From Cystobacter fuscus (lineage in GTDB: Bacteria > Myxococcota > Myxococcia > Myxococcales > Myxococcaceae): DNA of 64,000 bases. Below are positions 56,015-64,000 of the stretch, in pieces; position 1 is the first letter of the stretch, and every line of letters starts with the position of its first letter. Under the pieces are notes generated by a model. The model saw only the letters and a list, made by a program, of their open reading frames with translations, was not told the origin of the DNA and did no database searches. Location: NCBI RefSeq assembly GCF_002305875.1, contig NZ_CP022098.1, positions 1,426,001 to 1,490,000 on the forward strand, in the 5' to 3' direction. The position numbers were made by a program, and so were the translations under genes.

Positions 56015-56464
56015 ATGCGCTACTTCGAGGACTTCCAGGTCGGTCAGATACACGAACTCGGTACGTACGAGGTGACGCGCGAGGAGATCCTCACGTTCGC
56101 CCGTCAGTACGACCCGCAACCCTTCCACCTGGACGAGGAGGCGGGCCAACGCTCCATCTACGGGAGCATCATCGCGAGCGGTTGGCAGACCGCGGCCATC
56201 TGCCACCGGTTGCTGGTGCGCGCCGTGTTGGAGGACTCCGCCAGCATGGGCTCGCCGGGCCTGGACGAGCTGCGCTGGCTGCGGCCGGTGCGGCCCGGGG
56301 ACACGCTCTCCGCGCGCATCGAGGTGCTCGAGGTCACGCCCTCGCGCAGCAAGCCGGATCGCGGCAGCGTCAAGACGCGCATGGAGGTGCGCAACCAGCA
56401 GGGCGAGGTGGTAATGACGGAGCTCGCCAGCGTGCTCTTCCGCCGCCAACCCGCGACGACGTGA
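56015..56464 (+). CDS. MaoC-family (R)-specific enoyl-CoA hydratase-like protein
   Basis: 149 residues, single hot-dog domain of usual length. The catalytic motif FARQYDPQPFHLDEEAG (Asp and His) is intact and the GSIIASGWQTAA segment is typical. It would hydrate or dehydrate an acyl-CoA. The aldo/keto reductase follows 60 bases later, possibly as an operon. Confidence 0.9.
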   Translation: MRYFEDFQVGQIHELGTYEVTREEILTFARQYDPQPFHLDEEAGQRSIYGSIIASGWQTAAICHRLLVRAVLEDSASMGSPGLDELRWLRPVRPGDTLSARIEVLEVTPSRSKPDRGSVKTRMEVRNQQGEVVMTELASVLFRRQPATT

Positions 56465-56524
56465 GTCGGTTCGGGGCGGAGTGGGAGGCGCGGGGGTACA
56501 CATGTTGGAATGGGGAGAATGGAA

Positions 56525-57550
56525 ATGATTGATTACACGAGACTGGGCAAGACGGGGGCGGAGGTGAGCCGGGTGTGTCTCGGGGCCATGACGATGGGAA
56601 CCCTCATGGACAGGGACGAATCATTCCGCACGCTGGACTTCTTCGCCGAGCAGAACGGAAACTTCATCGATACGGCGAACTGCTATTCCTGGTGGGTGGG
56701 GAAGGGAGAGAACGTCGGGGATGAGAGCGAGGTCATGCTCGGGGAGTGGATGCAGGCGCGGAGGAACCGGGAGCGGGTATTCCTCGCGACCAAGTGCGGC
56801 GCCCGCATTCCCGACTCGCGGGCCATCCGCGACGCGGATGGAACCCCGCGCTGGGCCGAGGTCCCATCGAACTACGAGGGCGCCTCGCGCCGGGTCATCC
56901 TCGGGGCGGTCCGCGACAGTCTCCGCCGGCTGCGCACCGATTATATCGACCTCTATTATGTCCATGTCGATGACCGCAAGACGCCACTCGAGGAAACCCT
57001 CGGCACGATGAATGAGCTCGTTGCCTCCGGCGTGGTTCGCCATCTTGGATACAGCAACGTCCGTACCTGGCGGCTCGAGCGGATACGCGCGATCTGCGAG
57101 CGCAACGGCTGGGCGCAACCGGTCGCGGTCCAGCAGGAGTATAGTTTCCTGCGGCCCGCCGCCGGCGCCAATCTGGGCATCGCGGTTCATGCGGATGACG
57201 AGTTCTTCGACTACCTCGCGGAGGACCCCTCGATGACCCTGCTCGCGTACTCACCCTTGTTGAAGGGTATCTACGCGAGCAGGGAAAAGCGGCTCGCGTA
57301 CTACAACTGGCCCCTCTACGACACGCCGGATTCAGCCGCGCGCCTCGAACGGCTCGAGGTGGTTGGAAAGCGGTTGGGCATCGACGGCAATACCCTGGTG
57401 CTTGCTTGGATGCTGCACCGGAAGCCGGCGATCATTCCGGTCGTGGGTGGCAGCCGGTTCAACCATTTCCGGGAGAATCTCGCCGCGCTTGACGTTCGGC
57501 TCGATCGGGAAACGATTGATTACCTGGAGGGTGGAAGCGCGGGGGCATGA
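56525..57550 (+). CDS. Aldo/keto reductase
   Basis: 341 residues from the ATG at 56525 (GGGGAG upstream); an in-frame ATG at 56510 is weaker. A TIM-barrel AKR with tetrad residues in FIDTANCYSWW (Asp, Tyr), FLATKCG (Lys) and YYVHVDD (His), and the NADP region VVGGSRFNHFRENL. It reduces an aldehyde or ketone with NADPH; substrate unknown. Confidence 0.9.
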   Translation: MIDYTRLGKTGAEVSRVCLGAMTMGTLMDRDESFRTLDFFAEQNGNFIDTANCYSWWVGKGENVGDESEVMLGEWMQARRNRERVFLATKCGARIPDSRAIRDADGTPRWAEVPSNYEGASRRVILGAVRDSLRRLRTDYIDLYYVHVDDRKTPLEETLGTMNELVASGVVRHLGYSNVRTWRLERIRAICERNGWAQPVAVQQEYSFLRPAAGANLGIAVHADDEFFDYLAEDPSMTLLAYSPLLKGIYASREKRLAYYNWPLYDTPDSAARLERLEVVGKRLGIDGNTLVLAWMLHRKPAIIPVVGGSRFNHFRENLAALDVRLDRETIDYLEGGSAGA

Positions 57551-57605
57551 AGCCAGGCCGCGTCTCACGGTGCCTGGCGCGCGGTGCCCGCCGCATAGCG
57601 CTTGC

Positions 57606-57833
57606 GTGACCTACGCCGAGTACCCCGACGACGAGCGTGAGGCGGTGGTCGCCGCCCATCCCCGGACCGAGCACTTCAAGGAAGACATCATCCAGGCGTT
57701 CTACGATGGCATCAAGCACAAGCCGCGGACCACCTTCGGCAACGTCAAGGCGGACGTGATCGCGGACAAGGAGCCGCTGTTCATCCGCGGCAACTTCTGC
57801 CGTGTCATTCGGGAATCGGCCTGGCGAGGGTAG
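57606..57833 (+). pseudogene. C-terminal remnant of an HD-domain hydrolase
   Basis: The 75 codons from the GTG at 57606 encode YAEYPDDEREAVVAAHPR, GIKHKPRTTFGNVKADV and NFCRVIRESAWRG. These match only the C-terminal end of HD-domain phosphohydrolases of about 200 residues; the metal-binding HD and upstream histidines are missing, and the frame upstream has nothing like it. A truncated pseudogene is the likeliest reading. Confidence 0.7.
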
Positions 57834-57835
57834 CC

Positions 57836-57858
57836 CCCCGGGTTCTTGGAACCCGGGG
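57836..57858 (+). terminator. Stem-loop after the HD remnant
   Basis: A perfect 10-bp inverted repeat (CCCCGGGTTC / GAACCCGGGG) with a 3-base loop starts 2 bases after the stop and is followed by CCCTTTGTCTT. Good terminator candidate for the plus strand; the convergent small gene ends just beyond. Confidence 0.7.
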
Positions 57859-57888
57859 CCCTTTGTCTTGGTGCGGCTGCGGCCTGGC

Positions 57889-58212
57889 TCAGCGGGGCTT
57901 GAAGCTCTTCGCCGCGTAATTGAAGGAATGGAAGCTGAACCCGAACGCGATGCCGGTGCAGTCGGGTCCGGTGTAGGCGAGGATGCGGTCACCGCTGATC
58001 ATGTTCAGGCCGGCCCAGGCGTCGAATGGCAGGTTGGTGCACTCGGACGACACGGTCTGGTAGTTGATGTACGGGCTGTCGAAGGTCTTCCCGGCCCAGA
58101 AGGTGAGACCCGAGCTGGGGATCTCGAACTGCTCGGAGGTGGGCTGGTCGACGCTGACGTCGGCGACGAGCGCGGAGGAAGAGAGGAGGCCGACGGCCAG
58201 GGTCTTGAACAT
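57889..58212 (-). CDS. Small secreted protein, unknown function
   Basis: 107 residues. The first about 18 residues (LAVGLLSSSALVADVS) form a signal peptide; the ATG is preceded by AAAGGAA. The mature part, about 90 residues, has two cysteines that could form a disulfide (SSECTN, GPDCTG) and many aromatic residues. It weakly recalls small beta/gamma-crystallin-like or toxin-type secreted proteins; no family is assigned. Confidence 0.65.
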   Translation of the reverse strand: MFKTLAVGLLSSSALVADVSVDQPTSEQFEIPSSGLTFWAGKTFDSPYINYQTVSSECTNLPFDAWAGLNMISGDRILAYTGPDCTGIAFGFSFHSFNYAAKSFKPR

Positions 58213-58717
58213 GGGATGTATTCCTTTCGTTGGAGTGGCTTCATTGCCGCTCGAGCAAGGCGACCGGGATGGATACCGGTAGCGCCCATCTTCCTCTGAT
58301 TACCGTTTTCGGCACGGAAAGCAAGCTTTTGGACGATGGGCTGGAGCACACGAGCAAGAGGTGCTCGGCTGCCATTGAGTCAGGCCAGATGCATGCAGGA
58401 ATGAATAGCGAATATGCAAAGCTGACTATGGTTGAGCGCGCCGCGCGGGTGGATACTCGATGGGGGGACGGCGCCGCCTCCCTCTCATTCATTCGCGTTC
58501 GAGGACGGTCCCCGAACCGCGCGGAACTCAGCGCCGCTTCCGGAGGCCGTAGTCCGACAGCCCCTGCTCGAAACGCTCGAAGGCGCGATGGATACCGGCG
58601 ATGGTCTCTTGAAACGATAATCTGGTTTTTCTCAGTGGCTGTTCGTGCCATGATTCGCACCTTTTCCGTGTGGCTTTCGGAGACCCCACATCGCAACCGA
58701 GTTGCAGAGGAAGAGAG
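58213..58717. other. 505-bp intergenic region, possible gene remnant
   Basis: No convincing gene. On the minus strand about 58528-58690, a frame encodes a C-terminus-like stretch (FQETIAGIHRAFERFEQGL ending at a TGA at 58528-58530), which may be a remnant. The rest is mixed, with AT-rich parts near 58270-58340 and 58610-58640. The Shine-Dalgarno of the next gene ends the region. Confidence 0.4.
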
Positions 58718-60862
58718 ATGCGTCGGTTTCACCATTCCGCGTCGCGTTTGTGTCTGTTCCTGTCGCTAGGCATCATCATGGGCTGCACCCAGGGCACGCC
58801 CGCTGTCCATGAATCCAGGTCCACCGCGAGTGGCCTCGCGAGCGAAATCAGTATTTTCGGCACGAGCGTGTCGCCCTCCTCGCTCGAGGATTCGGACACG
58901 GCTTCCGTCGAGCTGGGCGTGAAGTTCCGCTCCAGCGTCCCCGGCGCCGTCACCGGCATCCGCTTCTACAAGGGCAGTGCGGCCAACGCGGGCACGCATG
59001 TCGGGAGCCTCTGGAACCGCGCCGGGCAGCGGCTCGCCTCCGCGACGTTCACCAACGAGACCGCGACCGGGTGGCAGACGGTGCGCTTCGCCTCGCCCGT
59101 GAGCATCACGGCCAATACCACCTATGTCGCCTCCTACCTCGCACCGCGCGGCCGTTACTCCGCGACGGTCGGCTACTTCGCCGGGCAGGACGCGACGAAT
59201 GGCCCCCTCACCGCGCTGGCGTCCGGGGTGGATGGCCAGAACGGCGTCTATGTCTATGGAAGCGGCGGCTTCCCCACGCAGAGCTATCAGAACACCCATT
59301 ACTTCGTGGACGTGCTCTTCCTCCCCACCCCCGACACGAGCGCTCCCTCCGCTCCGGGTTCGCTCGTCGCCACCGCCTCCGCTCCGGGGAGCATCCAGCT
59401 CACCTGGGACGCGGCCACGGACGATGTCGGGGTGACGGCCTATCTCATCTTCCGTGATGGCGATGAGGTCGCCTCGGTGTCTGGGACGACGCGCGGCTAC
59501 AGGGACCTGGGCCTCGCGGCTTCCACGCTCTACCACTACACGGTGAAGGCCCGGGACTTCGCTGGCAATGTCGGCGCTGCCTCCAACACGGCCTCGGCCA
59601 CCACGTCCGACCAACAGCCACCTGACGGGTTGAACCTGCCCCGTGTTCCCTGGGAGGGCGGGCCTGCCTTCTACGCACGCTTCCCGGCCATGGCGGGCAC
59701 GCCCTGGCTGTCAGAGGACTTCTTCCCCATCGGCTACTGGGGAGCGTACACGGACGAAGAGCGGCGCATCGCCACCGACAAGGCGCACGGCATCAATACC
59801 TTCCTGGAGACCTATGCCGGCAACGGCTCGTCCGCGGGATGGATGCGCCAGCATGGCATCTGGAACCTCGCCGGCTCGGGTCTGGGCGGTGAGGCGGTGG
59901 GAACGACCTTCTACGATGAGACGGATATGTGGGCTGGACCCGGATGGGATCCGTGGACCGGCAATGTGGCCACCTATGACGTGTGCATCCCGGACGACCC
60001 GCGCCGCTGTGGCTTCACCATCTACAACGCGCTGTATCAGGAGCTGAACAACCCGAATGCCTTCATCTACGCGAACGTGGGCAAGGGCGCGCTGATGTGG
60101 TGGTCGGACGAGCAGCGGGAGATTGGCATCAACGGAGCGGATGGCCCGGATCCGAGGGCGAACTGGCGGTTCGGCATGGTCACCGGCGACATCTACTTCT
60201 ACACGGATGGCAACATTGGCGGTGAGGCGCCCAACTGGTTCGGCATTCCCGCGAACGAGGTGCGCCGGGCCGCCAACTACGGTGAAATCCTGATGACGAA
60301 CCTGCGGAGCGCGTCGGGCGCCGGCAACAATGGCGAGCCGCGCATCCCGCTGGGCGTCATCGTGGAGCTTGGCGGACAGGCCCAGGGCAGTGTCATCACC
60401 GCCGACCAGGTGGAGGGGGCGGTGTGGTCGACGCTCATCCACGAGGCGCGCATGCTCGGGTACTTCTCGCACGTCTTCTCCGACTCCACCGCGAACCCAT
60501 TCTCCACCGATGTCCTCAACGACTCGCGGGCGGAGTACCAGGCGACGCGCGAGCGCGTGAAGAAGATCAACGCCGAGGTGACCGCGCTGGCCCGGATTCT
60601 CAACACCCAGTCCTATGTGTGGCAGTTCAACCCGAGCCTGAGCACGATGCTCAAGTACCGCGATGGCGCGGCCTACGTCTTCGCCATGCAGAAGCGGCAG
60701 TTCACCAGCGGGACCTACACCTTCACCCTCCCGGCGGAGCTCCCCGCGAGCGGGACCCTCGAAGTGCTGGGCGAGAACCGCTCCATCTCCTACTCCGGCG
60801 GCAGGTTCACCGACTCCTTCTCGGCGGAGTACTCGCACCACTCGTACCGCATCCCGGACTGA
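58718..60862 (+). CDS. DUF4082/FN3 lipoprotein, probable carbohydrate-active
   Basis: 714 residues from the ATG at 58718 (GAGGAAGAGAG upstream). Lipoprotein signal LSLGIIMGC. Residues about 40-205 are DUF4082 (GVKFRSSVPGAVTGIRFYKG), a domain often attached to glycosidases; about 215-300 is an FN3 domain. The remaining about 400 residues resemble a barrel-type glycoside hydrolase or glycan-binding region (FPIGYWGAYTDEERRIATDKAHGIN, FSHVFSDSTANPFSTDV). Probably acts on polysaccharide at the cell surface; catalytic residues not verified. Confidence 0.72.
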   Translation: MRRFHHSASRLCLFLSLGIIMGCTQGTPAVHESRSTASGLASEISIFGTSVSPSSLEDSDTASVELGVKFRSSVPGAVTGIRFYKGSAANAGTHVGSLWNRAGQRLASATFTNETATGWQTVRFASPVSITANTTYVASYLAPRGRYSATVGYFAGQDATNGPLTALASGVDGQNGVYVYGSGGFPTQSYQNTHYFVDVLFLPTPDTSAPSAPGSLVATASAPGSIQLTWDAATDDVGVTAYLIFRDGDEVASVSGTTRGYRDLGLAASTLYHYTVKARDFAGNVGAASNTASATTSDQQPPDGLNLPRVPWEGGPAFYARFPAMAGTPWLSEDFFPIGYWGAYTDEERRIATDKAHGINTFLETYAGNGSSAGWMRQHGIWNLAGSGLGGEAVGTTFYDETDMWAGPGWDPWTGNVATYDVCIPDDPRRCGFTIYNALYQELNNPNAFIYANVGKGALMWWSDEQREIGINGADGPDPRANWRFGMVTGDIYFYTDGNIGGEAPNWFGIPANEVRRAANYGEILMTNLRSASGAGNNGEPRIPLGVIVELGGQAQGSVITADQVEGAVWSTLIHEARMLGYFSHVFSDSTANPFSTDVLNDSRAEYQATRERVKKINAEVTALARILNTQSYVWQFNPSLSTMLKYRDGAAYVFAMQKRQFTSGTYTFTLPAELPASGTLEVLGENRSISYSGGRFTDSFSAEYSHHSYRIPD

Positions 60863-60875
60863 GCAGGTGACGCGG

Positions 60876-60915
60876 GCCCCGCGGCGGAACGGTCTCCGTC
60901 GCGGGGCGGCTTTTT
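60876..60915 (+). terminator. Rho-independent terminator
   Basis: A 13-bp stem with one G-U pair (GCCCCGCGGCGGA / TCCGTCGCGGGGC, 6-base loop) is followed by TTTTT at 60911-60915. A classic intrinsic terminator for the DUF4082 gene. Confidence 0.88.
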
Positions 60916-60947
60916 CGGGCGCGTGGGCCTGCTTCGCGGGCGACGGC

Positions 60948-62339
60948 TCACGACGCGAGCGCGGACTCCGGCTCGAAGTCGATGAAGCCGGGGTTGAGGA
61001 TGCCCTTCGGATCGTAGGTGCGCTTGAGGCGGTTGATGGTGGGCCACGCCTCGCCGAAGTGCATGCGCCAGCGCGCCCGATCGAAGTGGACCCAGGTGCC
61101 CAGATGACGTCGGGCGCCGACCTCCATTCCCACGTCGCTCAGCTTGCTCATCACGGACATCATGATGGGGAGTCCTTCTTGCGTGGTCGCCGGGCAGATG
61201 CTGAGCATCGCCATGATTTCTTCCCGGGGCATCTGGAGCATCGGCACCTGGGTGACACGCCGGAACGCGGGCCACAGGCGCATGGGTCCGTTGGCGCTTC
61301 CGAGCGCCGCCGGGGGGATGCGCCGGATGCACAGCTCCAGGAAGGGCTGGACGCGGGACCAGGGCATGAACGTCACCATCCAGGGATAGGCCTCGCCCGG
61401 GAGCGGGGGCTTCTCGGGGTTGCTCGCCTGCGAGACGAAGGCCGCGGTGGGCACGTCCTGCGTGGAGATGTGGCGAGCGAAGCGCAGTCCGGCGAGCAGC
61501 CGCTGGCCGTCGCGGTCCTCCGGGGCCTCCCTCTCCAGCGAAGCGGTGATGACACCCGTCCACCGGACGCCCTGTCCGTCGGGCTTCTGCTGGAGGGCGC
61601 AGTCGAGGTGGTCGGCCTCGTCCCTCACCACCAGGGTGCGGCTGTCCTCCAGCCAGGCCCCGAGGTCGTCGTACTCGAGAACGTAGGTCCTCACGGTGGA
61701 GTGGTAGCGGCGCAGTTGGTAGCGGATCTTCGTCATGAGGCCGAACTGCCCCATGCCGCCACGCACGTGGTCGAACAGCTCCGGCTCCTGCTCGCGGTTG
61801 CAGCGCAGGTGCTCGCCCGTGCCGATGACGACCTCCAACTCCACGCAATGGTCGAGCTGCGCTCCGTACCGCACGGACGCCGTACCCCAGCCGCAGGCGG
61901 AGAGCGTCCCTCCCACGGACGCGTGCGGGTAGCTCGTGAGCACCGGCGGGGTGAGTCCGTGGGCCGTCGAGGCGGCGACCACCTCCCGCCAGAGCACTCC
62001 TGGCTGGGACACGAAGGTCCGCGCGTCCGGGGAGATCTCCTCGAGCCCGCGCAGCGCCCTCATGTCGATCACGATGCCCCCCTCGCACAGGGACTGGCCC
62101 CGCATCGAGTGACCCATGGCGCGCGAGGCCACGGGAAGGTCCCGCGCGTGGGCGTAGCGCACGATGCGCGCGACCTCCTCGGCGTCACGGGGCCGCGCGA
62201 GGGCCGCTGGCATCCGGCGCACGGTGCGGCCAAAGTCCTGGGAGTAGCGCTCCAGGACCTCCGGCTCCTCCGTGACTTCTCCTTCGAGCAGGCGCTGAAG
62301 ATCCCTGACCAGGCTGGTGCGCGTCTTCTCCGACATCAT
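60948..62339 (-). CDS. FAD-linked oxidoreductase (FAD_binding_4)
   Basis: 463 residues from the ATG at 62339; its ATGA overlaps the GT1 stop. FAD-binding domain: PRDAEEVARIVRYAHARDLPVASRA, GHSMRGQSLCEGGIVIDM and the YPHASVGGTLSACGWGTASVRYG segment. The histidine of GHSM is a candidate for covalent FAD attachment, as in berberine-bridge and cytokinin-dehydrogenase-like enzymes. The C-terminus ends in KGILNPGF. In this cluster it may oxidise the lanthipeptide or a sugar (inference). Confidence 0.85.
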   Translation of the reverse strand: MMSEKTRTSLVRDLQRLLEGEVTEEPEVLERYSQDFGRTVRRMPAALARPRDAEEVARIVRYAHARDLPVASRAMGHSMRGQSLCEGGIVIDMRALRGLEEISPDARTFVSQPGVLWREVVAASTAHGLTPPVLTSYPHASVGGTLSACGWGTASVRYGAQLDHCVELEVVIGTGEHLRCNREQEPELFDHVRGGMGQFGLMTKIRYQLRRYHSTVRTYVLEYDDLGAWLEDSRTLVVRDEADHLDCALQQKPDGQGVRWTGVITASLEREAPEDRDGQRLLAGLRFARHISTQDVPTAAFVSQASNPEKPPLPGEAYPWMVTFMPWSRVQPFLELCIRRIPPAALGSANGPMRLWPAFRRVTQVPMLQMPREEIMAMLSICPATTQEGLPIMMSVMSKLSDVGMEVGARRHLGTWVHFDRARWRMHFGEAWPTINRLKRTYDPKGILNPGFIDFEPESALAS

Positions 62340-63562
62340 GTCTCTCCACGAGCAGGCGTCTGCGTGGCGCTCGGGGGCTCGCGCCACACGGGCGCGCGCC
62401 GTCGGCCCAGCTCCTCCAATAGGTGGGCGGCCCGCTCGTGGCCGCCGGCCCGCTGGAAGGTGCTCTGGAGCCGGGCCGCCGCGGTCCGCAGCTCCTCACG
62501 CCCGAGCAGCTCCCGCACCATCTCCAGGAGGCGCGCGGGCTCGGCCTCGTTGTCCTCGAGGTGCAGGCCCGCCTGGACGCGCACACAGCGCTGGGTGATA
62601 TCCGGCTGCTCGGCACCGCCCCCGCCGGGAATCAGCAGCAGCGGCAGCCCGTGGGTGAGCGCGCCCAGCACGGACGTCGTCGTCGCGTTGGAGACGACGG
62701 CGCGCGCGTGGGGCAGGATGGCTCCCTGGGACACGTGGGGTCGGACGAAGAAGTTTTCGGGCACCTGCTCCACCTCGCGGTCCATGCGCCCGACGGCGGC
62801 CACCACGCGCACGGGCTGCCCCGTGAGTGCCTCCACCAGGCTGCGCCAGAAGGCCCGCTTGTTGAAGGCGCGCCCGGGCTGCACGTAGAGCAGGGGCTCG
62901 CCCGACTCCCGCGCCGCCGCCAGCCACGTGTCCAGCTCCGCGTCGGGAGGACCCGGGGGCTCCCAGAGACAATCCCCCACGAAGTGCACCTGGGGCGGCA
63001 GTGTCTCCACGTTCCCCTCCAGCTCGGGCACGCTGCGCAGCAGGAACAGATCTCCGACGAGGGGACTCTCGTGGATGTCGTGCGCGCGCCGCTCCATGCC
63101 GAGCATCTCGCGCACCAGCGCGTAGGCCAGGTAGAAGCCCCGGTAGCGCCGCACCAGCTTTTCACGCTGCTCGGCCTCCTCGGGAGGAGGTCCGTGGGGC
63201 CACAGGTAGCTGGCCATCCCCACGGTGGCCACGGGCAGGGCCTTGCGCTCCGCGACGACGTACGGTCCGAGCGCGAGCTGCTGCGTCACGAGGACGTCCG
63301 CGGGGAAGCGCTCCAGGGCCCGCTCGACGTGGCGGACCTGGCGCATCGTGTCCATGGGGTGGCCGGAGATCTCCACGAGGAAGCTGCTGCCATCCGGCTC
63401 GCCGCGGGGGATGCGCTGGAAGCCCGCGCGCTCCACCACCCCGGCCAGTTTGAGGTCCGTGACGAAGGCGATCTCATGCCCCCGACGCCGCAGGGCCTCG
63501 GCGATCCCCAGGGACGAGAACAGGAAGCCGAAGTTGTCGAGCGAGCAGAAGAGGTACCTCAT
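62336..63562 (-). CDS. GT1 (UGT/macrolide-type) glycosyltransferase
   Basis: 408 residues. A GT-B enzyme of family 1: N-terminal LDNFGFLFSSLGIAEALRRRGHEIAFVTD, and C-terminal donor site LLYVQPGRAF and VSNATTTSVLGALTHGLPLLLIP followed by AEQPDITQRC. These enzymes usually glycosylate small natural products with UDP-sugars. Coupled by ATGA to both the LanM and the FAD gene, so it is probably a tailoring enzyme of the lanthipeptide. Confidence 0.86.
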   Translation of the reverse strand: MRYLFCSLDNFGFLFSSLGIAEALRRRGHEIAFVTDLKLAGVVERAGFQRIPRGEPDGSSFLVEISGHPMDTMRQVRHVERALERFPADVLVTQQLALGPYVVAERKALPVATVGMASYLWPHGPPPEEAEQREKLVRRYRGFYLAYALVREMLGMERRAHDIHESPLVGDLFLLRSVPELEGNVETLPPQVHFVGDCLWEPPGPPDAELDTWLAAARESGEPLLYVQPGRAFNKRAFWRSLVEALTGQPVRVVAAVGRMDREVEQVPENFFVRPHVSQGAILPHARAVVSNATTTSVLGALTHGLPLLLIPGGGGAEQPDITQRCVRVQAGLHLEDNEAEPARLLEMVRELLGREELRTAAARLQSTFQRAGGHERAAHLLEELGRRRAPVWREPPSATQTPARGET

Positions 63563-64000
63563 GGCTCACGGGCTCCGATGGGGCGCGGCGGCTCGAACGC
63601 GAGGAGGGATGGGATGCGCGATGGCTCGGCGAGCCGGAGCAGCGCGTAGCCGATGCCAGCCAGTCCCGTCATGAGGCCGGGGGTCTCCACGCCCGTGGGC
63701 ACGCCACAGAGCAGTCCCACCCGGTCGAAGCTGGCGACGATGGCCCCGGCGAGCCGGTCGCACTCCCGTTCCAGCTCGGAGTCCGCCAACGTCCGCGCGG
63801 CGAGCGTCAGCACCTCCAGGTTGCCGAGGTCGCCATGGCACAGCGAGTGGTTGCCGCCGAAGCCCTGGACCCGCGTGGTCTCCAACGCCACCCGGAGCTC
63901 TTCGCGCACCTCGGGTGTATCCAGGTAGGGCAGCGAGAGCAGCCGCGCCAACCCGATGCCTGGAGCTCCATGACAGAGCGTGGTCATGAAGCCTCCCTCC
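63559..64000 (-). CDS. Class II lanthipeptide synthetase LanM, C-terminal end
   Basis: The last about 147 codons of a gene that runs past the window edge. The visible part is the LanC-like cyclase domain: LCHGAPGIGLARL and NHSLCHGDLGN carry zinc ligands (Cys, Cys-His), and TPGLMTGLAGIGYALLRLA with the terminal VPSLLAFEPP-like end is typical of LanM. It cyclises cysteine onto dehydrated residues of the precursor. An internal ATG at 63987 is not a likely start because the frame stays open and family-like (GGF) upstream. The dehydratase part and the precursor gene lie outside the window. Confidence 0.9.
   Translation of the reverse strand, partial: EGGFMTTLCHGAPGIGLARLLSLPYLDTPEVREELRVALETTRVQGFGGNHSLCHGDLGNLEVLTLAARTLADSELERECDRLAGAIVASFDRVGLLCGVPTGVETPGLMTGLAGIGYALLRLAEPSRIPSLLAFEPPRPIGAREP

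Noticed and set aside
55688..56503. 271-codon minus ORF opposite the MaoC gene
   Set aside because: Shadow of the MaoC gene; no signal, motif or Shine-Dalgarno.
58528..58690. Short minus frame that reads like the end of a protein
   Set aside because: Only about 50 codons without a proper start; kept as a note in the intergenic entry, not called a gene.

Overview
This window is chromosomal DNA from a high-GC, gene-dense bacterium and reads like a myxobacterium (Myxococcota, probably the Cystobacter/Archangium side; this is an inference from gene style, not a species call). The signs are two large eukaryote-type Ser/Thr kinases, an FHA-PAS-PAS hybrid histidine kinase, many lipoproteins and secreted hydrolases, a C-terminal motif resembling the MYXO-CTERM sorting signal, and a lanthipeptide synthetase at the right edge. 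I see no rRNA, tRNA, CRISPR array, transposase or prophage.

Layout. 1-201: N-terminus of a lipoprotein with an NGLSL repeat. 0.5-12 kb: signalling and membrane block (Ser/Thr kinase, hybrid histidine kinase, OPT transporter, GT39-like membrane glycosyltransferase, giant kinase-ATPase-TPR protein). 12-20 kb: polysaccharide-lyase-like secreted protein, the glutathione-dependent formaldehyde detoxification pair frmA-fghA, a doubtful lipoprotein ORF, a small membrane protein, a medium-chain acyl-CoA synthetase and a uracil/xanthine permease. 20.4-23.4 kb: an AOC/dirigent-like lipoprotein and a predicted nuclease-helicase fusion that may be a defence protein.

23.6-32.1 kb is the most unusual region. 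Two compact, translationally coupled runs of genes converge. The plus run is M20 peptidase without lid, NAT-glycosyltransferase fusion, beta-propeller, polysaccharide deacetylase and NDP-sugar epimerase. The minus run is GT-B-like transferase, GT2 transferase and P-loop kinase-like protein. Together they look like an uncharacterised glycan or glycoconjugate pathway. 32.2-41.1 kb holds hydrolases and secreted proteins (alpha/beta hydrolase, prolyl oligopeptidase, S8 protease, PQQ-type sugar dehydrogenase with PKD and PA14-like parts, DUF302) plus a TipA-type MerR regulator with a clear operator.

41.9-55.6 kb: a two-component system converges on a four-gene operon that encodes a giant multicopper oxidase built from three repeated cupredoxin pairs, a YVTN beta-propeller, a tandem SCO protein and a cytochrome c/substrate-binding fusion. 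It suggests an extracytoplasmic copper-dependent oxidase system. 56-60.9 kb: MaoC dehydratase, aldo/keto reductase, a truncated HD-domain gene, a small secreted protein and a large DUF4082/FN3 lipoprotein. 60.9-64 kb: the end of a class II lanthipeptide synthetase (LanM), a GT1 glycosyltransferase and a FAD-linked oxidoreductase, joined by ATGA overlaps. This is the edge of a probable tailored (glycosylated and/or oxidised) lanthipeptide cluster that continues beyond the window.
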